Of a DNA stretch of 64,000 nt, positions 44,587 through 52,634 are shown piece after piece. How positions within the stretch are numbered: the stretch's first letter is position 1; each line of letters opens with the position of its first letter. The stretch spans positions 62,001 through 126,000 of the forward strand of contig JAHDOV010000019.1 of assembly GCA_018434685.1 (NCBI GenBank), in the 5' to 3' direction. Position numbers and translations under genes: made by a program. Source of the stretch: Deltaproteobacteria bacterium (GTDB taxonomy: Bacteria > Desulfobacterota > Desulfomonilia > UBA1062). The notes beneath the pieces were generated by a model. That model did no database searches. It was given only the letters and a program-made list of their open reading frames with translations, and was not told the origin of the DNA.

Positions 44587-45417
44587 TTGAAGAGATGCGG
44601 AGTGATTTTTATCGGGACAGTAGTGTTTCTGCTCGTTTCAGGCTATGCGAGCGCCTATGATCTGGTGTTGCTCCATGGGCTCACCAACAAGCACCAGTGG
44701 AGCGACAGCTTCCTTGATGCCTGCCTGGACACGTATGGATCGGGCAATGTCTATGTCATCTACACCAATGAATCGACCAGGGTCTGGGAGCGGTGGATAG
44801 ACGGGAAAAAGCTCATCTGCTGCGGAGAGAACGACTATTCAGCCGGGGATGATTCGGTTGCAGACCAGTCGTACCTCATGACCGTCAAGACCGATCTGCT
44901 CCAGGGTTCCTATGGCCTGAGCAGTACGTTCAATATCATCGCCCACAGCATGGGAGGGCTGGTCTCCAGACGATATATCTACGACAACCCGTATACCGTG
45001 CATAGCCTCGTGACGCTCGGTACCCCTCACCAGGGATCGCCGCTCGCTTACGAGGGCGACTGGATCGACTTCTTCATCGGTGCCGATGACGCCGTGGACA
45101 ATCTCAAGCCCGACTGGGTCCAGGATGTATTCAATGTCCAGTTCCCGGCGCCGGGACCGGTTGCCTCGGGCGGCGGCATCTACGCTATCGGCGGTGACGG
45201 CGATGCCTTTGACTGCTGGGGGTGGGGAGGCGAGCTCTATGTAGGCTGGTGGCTGCTCTCAACGGTACACTGGACCGACAGCGACGGGGCCGTGCCCAGG
45301 GATGCAGACCGGATCAGCGGAGCGACCTTTGTCTACCGGTACTGGAGCTACGACCACATGGAACTGGTCACGAAACGGGATGTGGCTACCAAGGCACTGC
45401 AGTATGCCGCACCGTAA
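44587..45417 (+). CDS. Secreted triacylglycerol lipase/alpha-beta hydrolase
   Basis: The start is TTG at 44587, supported by ATAGGAGGTTATC upstream. The 276-residue protein has a signal peptide (MKRCGVIFIGTVVFLLVSGY, cleaved near ASA). The mature part begins with YDLVLLHGLTN, the oxyanion-loop HG motif. The catalytic residues are Ser121 in AHSMGG, Asp231 or Asp233 in WTDSDGAVP and His257 in YDHMEL. The fold is that of bacterial lipases related to family I.1-I.4 and PGAP1-type esterases. It would hydrolyse lipid esters outside the cytoplasm. Cys79 and Cys80 lie together in LICCGEN and could form structural disulfides. Confidence 0.85.
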   Translation: MKRCGVIFIGTVVFLLVSGYASAYDLVLLHGLTNKHQWSDSFLDACLDTYGSGNVYVIYTNESTRVWERWIDGKKLICCGENDYSAGDDSVADQSYLMTVKTDLLQGSYGLSSTFNIIAHSMGGLVSRRYIYDNPYTVHSLVTLGTPHQGSPLAYEGDWIDFFIGADDAVDNLKPDWVQDVFNVQFPAPGPVASGGGIYAIGGDGDAFDCWGWGGELYVGWWLLSTVHWTDSDGAVPRDADRISGATFVYRYWSYDHMELVTKRDVATKALQYAAP

Positions 45418-45446
45418 GTTCTCTTAAGAGTCGGTATCGATCAGGG

Positions 45447-45482
45447 CGCCATATACCGGGGACAAGCCCCCGGTATATGGCG
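45447..45482. terminator. Long hairpin between convergent lipase and CoADR-rhodanese genes
   Basis: CGCCATATACCGGGG (45447-45461) and CCCCGGTATATGGCG (45468-45482) form a perfect 15-bp stem with a 6-nt loop. It is 30 nt past the lipase stop and 26 nt past the stop of the converging gene, so it can end transcription from both sides. No T-run is visible. Confidence 0.7.
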
Positions 45483-45508
45483 GTAATACTCTGTTGGGGA
45501 CGAAGCCC

Positions 45509-47209
45509 TTATTTTTCCCTGGCGTATGGCCAGGCCATGATGCCGCCTTCCATGACCTTCACGTTTTTCCAGCCGTTGCCTTCCAGAACGATTGAGGCCT
45601 CATAACCCCGCAGCGATATCTTGCAGTAGCAGATGATCTCGTGATCCTTGTCCTCGGGGAGTTCGTTCAGCCGCTTTCGAAGGGCGCCCAGGGGGATGAG
45701 CCGCTCCCCGATACCCAGGCGCATCTCCTCGTATTCATCCGGTCCGCGGACATCGAGGATGAAGGGTTTGCCGTTATTCTTGACCTTTTCCTGCACCTCC
45801 ATGGAGGAGATGCCCTTGAACCTGCATTTCATCTTGTTCTGCATGATGTGAGCCGTTGCAATGAAGTGATCGATGGCCAGCGAAAACGGCGGGGCATAGG
45901 GGAGGTCGGCATTCACGAGGTCTTCGACGGTGAGGCCGCCCTGGATTGCCATGGCCCACTGGGCGATCTGCTTGCTCACGTTGCCGGGTCCGACGCACTG
46001 GGCGCCAAGTATTTTGCCGGTCTTCGTTTCGGCAACCAGCTTGGTCACCAGGAGGAGCCCGTCCATGAATCCCGGCTTGTCCGGGCTCGCATTGATGACG
46101 GTTGTGATGTCTTCATAGCCGAGTCTTCGTGCAGTGCTCTCTGACAGGCCGGTTGCGCCGGCGGCGAAATCAAAGACCTTGCAGATGCCGGTCTGGATGG
46201 TGCCCGGGAAGGTCACGCTGTTGAGGGTCGCAGCATTTTCCCCTGCCACGCGGCCCTGAAGGTTGGCCAGGTCTCCATAGGGGGCCAGCACCTTTCTACC
46301 GGTGATCCGGTTGACCGTTTCGACACAGTCGCCCACCGCATAGATATCTGGATTGGAGGTCTGCATGTATTCATTGACTTCAATGCCTCCGGTCTGGCCG
46401 ATGGTGATGCCTGCCTCGCGTGCGAGCCGCACATTGGGGATGACGCCGATGGCGACCACGGCGAGTTCGCAGGGCAGTTCCGTGCCGTTGGCGAGCTTCA
46501 CCCCGGTGAGTTTGCCGTTTTCTCCTAAGAACTCTGCGATGCCGTTGCCGGTAATGACGTTTGCCGATTTGCTCCTGACATGGTTCTCAACGAGCTTTGC
46601 AAGCTCCCAGTCGAGGAACATGAGGAGCTGGGGAAGGAGCTCGATGACCGTAATCTCGATGCCGGCCAGCTGAAGTGCCTCGCAGGTCTCGATCCCGATG
46701 AGCCCGCCGCCGATGACCACCGCCTTTTTGATGACCTTTTCATCCCTGACTCTTCTCAGGAAGTCGGCATCCTTCATGGACTGGAGCGTGGTGATCCCCT
46801 TCAGGTCTGTACCGGGGATAGGGGGCATCCTCGGGGTCGCTCCGGTGGCAATGATGAGTTTGTCATACTCGAGCGTGCCACCCAGGTCTTTCAGCAGGTC
46901 CTTATAGGTGAGGGTGTGATTCACCGCGTCGATAGCGGTGACCTCGGTATTGGTCCGCGCCTCGATCGCCTTTGCATTGAGGTAAAACTGCGGGTCACGG
47001 GTAACACCGGTCGGGGTGCTCAGAAGCATATTGCGGTCATCGAAATAGCCGCCGACGTAGTAGGGATATCCGCAGGATGCCATGGAAAGATCGGCGTCTT
47101 TCTGCAGGATGATGATGTCTGCATCGTTGTCCATTCTTCTGGCTTTTGCAGCAGCCTTGGGGCCTGCAGCAGATCCGCCGATAATAACAATCCGTTTCTT
47201 CTTGGTCAT
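45509..47209 (-). CDS. CoA-disulfide/persulfide reductase with C-terminal rhodanese domain
   Basis: The 566-residue protein has two parts. The first ~455 residues are a pyridine-nucleotide disulfide oxidoreductase of the CoA-disulfide-reductase/NADH-oxidase group: FAD-binding IVIIGGSAAGPKAA, redox Cys46 in SMASCGYPYYVGG, NAD-binding KAVVIGGGLIGIE, and PDIYAVGDCVE. The last ~100 residues form a rhodanese domain (FILDVRGPDEYEEMRLG) with catalytic Cys in IICYCKISLRGYEA. Fusions of this type reduce CoA-persulfide or polysulfide with NAD(P)H (Npsr-like). It is probably cytoplasmic and concerns sulfur or polysulfide handling. The FNR-type box upstream suggests oxygen- or redox-linked control. Confidence 0.9.
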   Translation of the reverse strand: MTKKKRIVIIGGSAAGPKAAAKARRMDNDADIIILQKDADLSMASCGYPYYVGGYFDDRNMLLSTPTGVTRDPQFYLNAKAIEARTNTEVTAIDAVNHTLTYKDLLKDLGGTLEYDKLIIATGATPRMPPIPGTDLKGITTLQSMKDADFLRRVRDEKVIKKAVVIGGGLIGIETCEALQLAGIEITVIELLPQLLMFLDWELAKLVENHVRSKSANVITGNGIAEFLGENGKLTGVKLANGTELPCELAVVAIGVIPNVRLAREAGITIGQTGGIEVNEYMQTSNPDIYAVGDCVETVNRITGRKVLAPYGDLANLQGRVAGENAATLNSVTFPGTIQTGICKVFDFAAGATGLSESTARRLGYEDITTVINASPDKPGFMDGLLLVTKLVAETKTGKILGAQCVGPGNVSKQIAQWAMAIQGGLTVEDLVNADLPYAPPFSLAIDHFIATAHIMQNKMKCRFKGISSMEVQEKVKNNGKPFILDVRGPDEYEEMRLGIGERLIPLGALRKRLNELPEDKDHEIICYCKISLRGYEASIVLEGNGWKNVKVMEGGIMAWPYAREK

Positions 47210-47293
47210 ATAACGCTCTCCTATGGATTTTTTTATTCGAACACGTGTATCTTCTTTACAAGCCGCGATGAGGTAGCTCTTCGCTCTTCAGTT

Positions 47294-47339
47294 ATAATAG
47301 TGGCACAGCTCCTGAAGTGAAGTCATTGACATAGATCAA
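47294..47339 (-). promoter_or_regulatory. FNR/CRP-type box and promoter of the CoADR-rhodanese gene
   Basis: On the minus strand TTGATCTATGTCAA (complement of 47326-47339) is a near-perfect FNR/DNR-type dyad (TTGAT-N4-ATCAA, one mismatch). A -10-like TATTAT (complement of 47294-47299) lies downstream, so the box centre sits about 45 nt before the expected transcript start, as in class II activation. The CoADR-rhodanese start codon is 85 bp further. The interval 47340-47629 toward the MFS gene shows no other feature. Confidence 0.65.
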
Positions 47340-47629
47340 TCTTTTTTAACCGGTGTGAACTCGTGGATATCAGGTCAGTCCCTGGAGCCATTCCCCTTGC
47401 CTCAGGGCTTTCGGGAGAGCAGGTGACGGTCCCGGCAGGAACGGCTCGTGAAAAGACGTGGTGTGCAGGCAGAGCATTATCGATGACGGCGAAGATACCC
47501 GGGGTTTCACTGTCGTCGCAGGCAGATATTTCCGATTGATGGGGCAGACAAATACCGGTATGGATCATGCGTGCTTTAAGGAATACACAACAACCTGTGA
47601 TCGAGATGCCGCAGGGAAAGAAGAGAGGC

Positions 47630-48835
47630 ATGGCTGAAAAGATTGAGACAGAAGGGGCAGGCAGATTCCAGACCGACAAGGTCCTTGCCATTGCAGGCGT
47701 TCATTTCATACACGATATCTACACGAGTTTTCTTGCCCCTGTCCTGCCGGTAATCATAAAAAATCTCGGGCTGTCACTTACCCAGGCAGGATCTCTTACG
47801 GTATTCATGCAGCTTCCCTCTTTGTTCAACCCCTTTCTCGGCACACTGGCAGACCGGAAAAATCTCAAACGGCATTTTCTCGTGGCAACGCCTGCCCTGA
47901 CTGCCACGTTCATGTGCCTGATCGGGCTCGTCCCCTCGTTCGGCCTCCTCTGTGCCACCTTGCTCGCGGTCGGAATCAGTGTCGCGGCGCTCCATGTGTC
48001 TGCGCCGGTGATAACGGCCCAGCTCTCCGGCAAGTCCATAGGGAGGGGCATGAGCCTCTTCATGGTGGGCGGTGAACTCTCCCGCACTGCCGGGCCGCTC
48101 GTGGCGGTGTGGGCGGTCTCGAATCTCGGGCTCGCAGGCATGTGGCAGCTCATGTTCGCAGGGTGGGCGGCCTCGGCGGTCCTGTGGTGGCGGCTGAGAA
48201 AGACACACGAGACGGCTCCTGGCAAGAACAGGGTTTCATTCTCCGTGATGCTCAGAGAAATGAGGATCGTCATCGCCGGTGTGTTCGGCATTCTGGTTGC
48301 ACGTTCATTCATGGCATCGGCCATTACCACCTACCTCCCGACATTTCTCTTTGGCGAAGGACACAGTCTGTGGTTTTCCGGGATTTCCCTGACGGTATAC
48401 GAGGCGGCAGGGGTGGCAGGCGTCTTTATTTCAGGGACGCTGAGCGATACCGTGGGCAGGAGAAAGGTCCTGCTGGCAGCAACCGTGCTCTCTCCGGTGA
48501 TGATGTTTGCCATGCTCTACGCACAGGGCTCGCTGCTCTTCATCGTGCTGCTCCTTCTCGGATTCTCCACCATTGCAACCGGGCCGGTGCTCATGGCCGT
48601 GATGATGGAGAATGCGGGCGCCAACCGGGCGGCAGCCAACGGGACGTACATGGCCATCAGTTTCGCCATCCGGGCGAGCGTGATCCTGCTGATCGGTGCC
48701 GTGAGCGATCTCTATGGCATGCGGCCCGCCTTTTTGATGTGCGCCGGCGTCGCCTGCATCGGCATACCGTTTATCGCGCTGCTGCCGAGGTCCGGCGATG
48801 CGTCCGGCAAAGACAATCCCGGCCGCCCCATGTAG
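47630..48835 (+). CDS. MFS transporter, fosmidomycin-resistance (Fsr)-like
   Basis: From 47630 (AGAGAGG just before the ATG) the protein has 401 residues; the open frame to 47567 adds an unlikely polar leader. It has 12 hydrophobic helices. The first, AIAGVHFIHDIYTSFLAPVLP, is characteristic of the Fsr family, with GTLADRKNLKR as the A-loop and SGTLSDTVGRRKVLL in the second half. Fsr-type proteins export fosmidomycin or unknown metabolites. The gene lies divergent to CoADR-rhodanese. Confidence 0.87.
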   Translation: MAEKIETEGAGRFQTDKVLAIAGVHFIHDIYTSFLAPVLPVIIKNLGLSLTQAGSLTVFMQLPSLFNPFLGTLADRKNLKRHFLVATPALTATFMCLIGLVPSFGLLCATLLAVGISVAALHVSAPVITAQLSGKSIGRGMSLFMVGGELSRTAGPLVAVWAVSNLGLAGMWQLMFAGWAASAVLWWRLRKTHETAPGKNRVSFSVMLREMRIVIAGVFGILVARSFMASAITTYLPTFLFGEGHSLWFSGISLTVYEAAGVAGVFISGTLSDTVGRRKVLLAATVLSPVMMFAMLYAQGSLLFIVLLLLGFSTIATGPVLMAVMMENAGANRAAANGTYMAISFAIRASVILLIGAVSDLYGMRPAFLMCAGVACIGIPFIALLPRSGDASGKDNPGRPM

Positions 48836-48930
48836 GTCCGATGTCCGTTTCGTTTAACCGACCGGGCCGCTTATGACTGCATGTGTTTGTGCCGGGTACG
48901 AAGGGGTTACGGGAGAAAGGTTCCGGACGA

Positions 48931-49248
48931 TCACTCTGTTTTCTTCCCGGAACCCCAGAGCGGATCATCGCCAAAACGTTCAATCCACCATTCCTGTCCC
49001 GACAGATACTTTGCAACCTCTTCCTGAGCAAAAGAATATCTGTACCGGTTACAATACTCAAGTATGATTTTATATGAGGAAATCAGCTTCTTTGTCATCT
49101 CGAGGCACTGATCATTGTTTTCATTGCATTTGTCCGGGTGCCATCTCTTGAGCATCTCTCGATATTGTGCCTTTATTTCTTCCATGGTTGCACTCTCAGG
49201 CAGTTCCAGCAATTTTCTTGCTTCGGTGATCTCCTGATAGTTATTCAT
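48931..49248 (-). CDS. Small J-domain (DnaJ-like) protein
   Basis: The 105-residue protein has an N-terminal J domain (about residues 10-70) with the HPD motif at 37-39 (KRWHPDKCNE) and helix II AQYREMLKRW. It has no G/F-rich, zinc-finger or C-terminal domain of a full DnaJ. The final 35 residues are unlike known J-protein tails. It would stimulate an Hsp70 (DnaK) ATPase for a specific client. It starts 13 bp behind the stop of the CoA-disulfide-reductase-like gene on the same strand, so the two are co-transcribed. Confidence 0.85.
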   Translation of the reverse strand: MNNYQEITEARKLLELPESATMEEIKAQYREMLKRWHPDKCNENNDQCLEMTKKLISSYKIILEYCNRYRYSFAQEEVAKYLSGQEWWIERFGDDPLWGSGKKTE

Positions 49249-49261
49249 GGCAATTCTTCTG

Positions 49262-50599
49262 TCATATCTTTCTGCGTGCCACCCGTGCCGTCATCAGCAC
49301 TGGATCGTACACGGGAGAAAAGGGTGGGGCATAGGCCAAGTCTAGTTGGAAGACCTGATCGATGGTCATGTTGTTATGTATCGCGGTAGTGTACACATCG
49401 ATCCGCTTGACCGACTCGGGTTTCCCTGCAAGCTGAGCGCCAAGGATACGCCGGTCTTTTTTGCTTACAATAACCAGCGAGGTTATGGGAGACGAACCCG
49501 GGTAATACCTGGCACGGTCTCTCGATGTCACCATGATCTTTTCCGGCTCAAGCCCCAGTTCGTCGGCCTGTGCATAGGACAGCCCGGTTCGAGCGACGCC
49601 GAGGTCGAATATCTTGGTTATGGACGCGTTCATGACACCGGCAAAAGACTCTTTCTCGCCAGCAATATGCATTCCGGCGAGCATGCCCTGCTTGTTGGCC
49701 TTGAGTGCCAGCGGGGCATGTACTTCGAGCCCGAAGTTGACCATAGTGCTGGTTGCGCAGTCTCCTGCGGCATAGATCGTATTGATACTGGTCTGCATGA
49801 ACTCATTGACCCTGATTGCCCTGCCGGTCCCCAGGATAATCCCTGCCGCCTCTGCAAGCTCGCTGTTTGGTACAACACCGATAGCAAGTAATACGGCATC
49901 TGCCTCGATAACGTCTGTATCGCGAACAATGCCTATCTGGTCCCCCCGCTGCTCAATACTTGAGAAAGACTGTCCCAGGCACAAATTCACGCCTTTTTCA
50001 GAGAGTTTTTTCTTGATGATATCGGAGATTTCCTTTTCAAAGGCGCGGTGAAGATCCTCCCTGCGGTGAACCAGTGTTGTTCTGATCCCCTGTTCGCTGA
50101 ACGACTCGACCGCCTCGAGACCGATATAACCGCCGCCTATCACGGCGATGCTCCGGGGTTTCTGTGCAGCGATGAATTTCGTTATCCGTGCAGCGTCATA
50201 CAGATCGTTCATGGTGAAGACATTCGAATACCGGCTTACCTGAATCCCCATGGTCTGTGGTCGGGCGCCGGTTGCGATGATGAGTCGGTCAAACGATTCG
50301 GTGAAACGGCTGCCGTCCGACTCGACCGTAACGGTGAGTGTTGCCGGGTCAATGGCCACGACATTGTGGCCGAGCCGCAGATCAACCTTGCGCTTTTGTC
50401 GTGCCTCATCAGGGGTAACCTCCACCAGTTCTTCCATGTGGCTGACTGAACCACCGATAAGGTAAGGAATGCCGCATGCCGCGTAAGAGATGTATTCTCC
50501 CCGTTCAAAGACAATGACCTCATATTCAGGCTTCAGTCGTTTGATCTGGCTGGCTGCACTCATGCCCGCTGCATCGCCGCCTATGATGACAACCTTCAT
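49262..50599 (-). CDS. CoA-disulfide reductase/NADH oxidase-family flavoprotein (Cys type)
   Basis: The start at 50599 has AAAGGGG upstream and opens with the FAD motif MKVVIIGGDAAGMSAASQI; the frame open to 50794 lacks these supports. The 445-residue protein has the redox Cys42 in YISYAACGIPYLIGG, the NAD-binding SIAVIGGGYIGLEAVESF and the second FAD contact TIYAAGDCATS. It is the Cys counterpart of the Sec enzyme encoded at 6699. It has no rhodanese domain. The likely activity is reduction of CoA disulfide, coenzyme persulfides or O2 with NAD(P)H. It is followed by the J-domain protein gene and is divergent from the seleno-peroxiredoxin gene. Confidence 0.9.
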   Translation of the reverse strand: MKVVIIGGDAAGMSAASQIKRLKPEYEVIVFERGEYISYAACGIPYLIGGSVSHMEELVEVTPDEARQKRKVDLRLGHNVVAIDPATLTVTVESDGSRFTESFDRLIIATGARPQTMGIQVSRYSNVFTMNDLYDAARITKFIAAQKPRSIAVIGGGYIGLEAVESFSEQGIRTTLVHRREDLHRAFEKEISDIIKKKLSEKGVNLCLGQSFSSIEQRGDQIGIVRDTDVIEADAVLLAIGVVPNSELAEAAGIILGTGRAIRVNEFMQTSINTIYAAGDCATSTMVNFGLEVHAPLALKANKQGMLAGMHIAGEKESFAGVMNASITKIFDLGVARTGLSYAQADELGLEPEKIMVTSRDRARYYPGSSPITSLVIVSKKDRRILGAQLAGKPESVKRIDVYTTAIHNNMTIDQVFQLDLAYAPPFSPVYDPVLMTARVARRKI

Positions 50600-50827
50600 G
50601 GTCCGACCCCTTTCGCAGGGAACTCCTGCACTGTACGCCGGTGGCCCTGGGTGTACGGGGTTAGAGTGACATCGATGGAGTGCGTCTGTCAACCGGAGAA
50701 TGCCCTCTCTTCCCCGTTCATTGTCTGCAATATCTGCACTCTGTTCCTCTCCTACTGGGGCTTGCCTGAAGCATGATCCGCAAGATCCGGTCACGGGTTA
50801 TTCTGTCTTTTTGAATATATCATCTCC

Positions 50828-50855
50828 TTGAATTCATTTTAACTATAGTTATATT
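50828..50855 (+). promoter_or_regulatory. Promoter with internal palindrome upstream of seleno-peroxiredoxin
   Basis: TTGAAT (50828-50833) and TATATT (50850-50855) are 16 bp apart. The perfect palindrome TAACTATAGTTA (50840-50851) fills the spacer and touches the -10. A repressor bound there would block RNA polymerase. The position suggests control by a redox- or peroxide-sensing regulator. The rest of 50600-50827 has no visible feature. Confidence 0.55.
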
Positions 50856-50922
50856 CATAAGTATTACAGCCAAATGATTCCTGGATCTTCAACAATACTG
50901 ATCCGGGAAAGGAGGAAGGTTC

Positions 50923-51642
50923 ATGGCAAAGGAGATCAAGGCCGGTTGTGCGAGGCCGACCGGCGGACCGGTGGGGGAAACGGGAAAAGAAGAACCTGCA
51001 AAGGACCAGGGCGTGATCAGGGAGGTGAGGAGTATGATCAGGGTTGGGAAGAAGGCGCCGGATTTTACCGCTCCGGCATACCATGGCGGCAAGTTTGTGG
51101 GCGTTCAGTTGTCCGAATACCTCGGCAAATGGGTGGTCTTGTGTTTTTATCCCGGTGACTTCACCTTTGTCTGAGCCACCGAGATCTCGGCAGTTGCCGA
51201 GAAATATCCCGAGTTTCAAAAGCTCGGTGTCGAAGTCCTGTCCATGAGCATCGACAGCGTGTTCGTGCATAAGATGTGGAACGATCATGAACTCTCCAAG
51301 ATGGTCAAGGGCGGGGTGCCGTTTGCCATGCTCTCCGATACCGGAGGAAAAGTCGGTACCATCTACGGGGTATATGACGAGGACGCAGGGGTGGAAACCC
51401 GGGGACGGTTCATCATCGACCCGGACGGGATCGTGCAGGGGTTCGAGGTGCTCACCCCGCCGGTGGGCAGGAACGTGAACGAGACCTTCCGGCAGATCCA
51501 GGCATTCCAGCTTGTTCGACAGAGCCAGGGCACAGAGGCCACCCCTTCCGGCTGGCGGCCGGGTAAGATGACCCTGAAGCCCGGCCCCGATCTCGTGGGC
51601 AAGGTCTGGGAGGTCTGGAAGACCGACATGGCCTTTGATTAG
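50923..51642 (+). CDS. Selenocysteine peroxiredoxin (AhpC/PrxU-type)
   Basis: The ATG at 50923 follows AAAGGAGG. The frame reaches an in-frame TGA at 51172-51174 (codon 84) in the peptide [17 protein letters not shown]. In typical 2-Cys AhpC-type peroxiredoxins this is the peroxidatic Cys (FYPADFTFVCPTEI). The same frame continues to 51642, giving 239 residues, with the expected GRFIIDPDG Arg. The C-terminal GEVCPANW-type resolving Cys is replaced by ATPSGW, so the Sec enzyme probably needs an external thiol partner. The first ~35 residues are an unusual polar extension. A SECIS-type stem-loop follows the TGA. The role is reduction of H2O2 or organic peroxides in the cytoplasm. Ordinary gene calling would split the gene. 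Confidence 0.9.
51185..51202 (+). promoter_or_regulatory. Putative bacterial SECIS stem-loop in the peroxiredoxin gene
   Basis: TCTCGGC (51185-51191) pairs with GCCGAGA (51196-51202) around the tetraloop AGTT, whose GU fits the bacterial SECIS apical requirement. It starts 10 nt behind the TGA at 51172-51174, at the usual distance. The stem is a perfect 7-bp helix inside the coding region. Confidence 0.7.
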
Positions 51643-51652
51643 GCGGCAGATG

Positions 51653-51681
51653 TGTGGGATGAGCCAAAGGCTCTTCCCACA
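51653..51681 (+). terminator. Hairpin after the seleno-peroxiredoxin gene
   Basis: TGTGGGATGAGCC (51653-51665) and GGCTCTTCCCACA (51669-51681) pair, with one T-T mismatch and an AAA loop, 10 nt behind the stop codon. No T-run follows. Confidence 0.6.
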
Positions 51682-51794
51682 TATGACGATCTGAGGTGGC
51701 GGATCAGGTACCTGCTGGAGTATTCAAGTACATAAGGCATCAGGCTTCAGGCTCTGGGTACTAGGTCGAGAAATAGAGGTGTTTTTTATGTTTC

Positions 51795-51912
51795 TAAATT
51801 CGCAATCCGAAATCCGAAATGTTTTTCCCTTCTGCCTGGGATCATGGGCTAACAGGTTCGATCTGCCTTCTGCCTGAGATCACGAACAGACTTGCTCGTT
51901 CTGCCTGAGTTC
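51795..51912. repeat. Inverted copies of the GGCAGA repeat and an ATCCGAA tandem
   Basis: TCTGCCTGNGATC (reverse of the unit at 41794-41906) occurs at 51831-51843, 51869-51881 and, with one change, 51900-51912. Just before, AATCCGAAATCCGAAAT (51804-51820) repeats a 7-bp ATCCGAA unit. The stretch is non-coding and lies between the seleno-peroxiredoxin and the response-regulator genes. Confidence 0.65.
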
Positions 51913-51934
51913 CCGAACCCACCAGAGGGGACAA

Positions 51935-52618
51935 TTATTCTGCTATGAACTTGTAACCCTCTCCATACACGGAAGAGATGATCTCCCTCTCCGGCAGCAG
52001 CGCGGCTATCTTCTTTCGCAGGTTCTTTATGTGCGTGTCGATGGTGCGGTCGTAGCCCTCGAACTCGTAGCCCTGTACCATGTTCACCAGGTCGTTTCTG
52101 GGGAAGACCCGGTTCGGGTGTGACATGAGCACCTTGAGCAGCTTGAATTCGCTTGGCGTCAGGCTCAACTCCTGACCGTGAACGGTCACCCCCCGGGTGT
52201 CTTCATTGAGCACGATGGGACCGGCAGACAGGGTCCTCTCTTCCGGAGCGGGCCGTGCCCGCCGCAGCACAGCCTTGACCCGCGCCACCACCTCCCGCGG
52301 GCTGAAGGGCTTGCAGATATAGTCGTCCGCACCGAGTTCCAGGCCGATCAACCGGTCGATCTCCTCGACTCTAGCCGTGATCATGATAATGGGAACAGAG
52401 GAGAATTTCCTGGTTTCCCGGCACACCTCCATGCCGTCCATGCCCGGGAGCATGATGTCCAGCAGCATCAGGTCCGGCTCGTTGCGTTTGACAAAGGAGA
52501 CCACGGTATCCCCGCGGTCGAGGTGCGAGACCCGGTAGCCGGATTTCTCCAGATAATCCCGCAGCAGGGATGCGATCTTTTCCTCGTCTTCCACGATGAG
52601 AATGTGTTCGTCGGCCAT
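51935..52618 (-). CDS. OmpR-family response regulator
   Basis: The start is set at 52618 (M3 of the longest frame), because GAGGAG then lies 6 nt upstream. The protein has a receiver domain (DEE at residues 11-13, phosphorylation site Asp54 in LMLLDIMLPGMDG, ICKPF switch region) and a C-terminal winged-helix domain (LSLTPSEFKLLKVLM, TIDTHIKNLRKKI). It acts with the histidine kinase gene upstream, 16 bp away. Its binding sites may be the paired 47-bp repeats at 54180 and 59761. Its layout is close to BaeR/CusR/CpxR-type regulators, which control envelope-stress exporters. Confidence 0.92.
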   Translation of the reverse strand: MADEHILIVEDEEKIASLLRDYLEKSGYRVSHLDRGDTVVSFVKRNEPDLMLLDIMLPGMDGMEVCRETRKFSSVPIIMITARVEEIDRLIGLELGADDYICKPFSPREVVARVKAVLRRARPAPEERTLSAGPIVLNEDTRGVTVHGQELSLTPSEFKLLKVLMSHPNRVFPRNDLVNMVQGYEFEGYDRTIDTHIKNLRKKIAALLPEREIISSVYGEGYKFIAE

Positions 52619-52634
52619 AGCCATCTCCTCGCTT

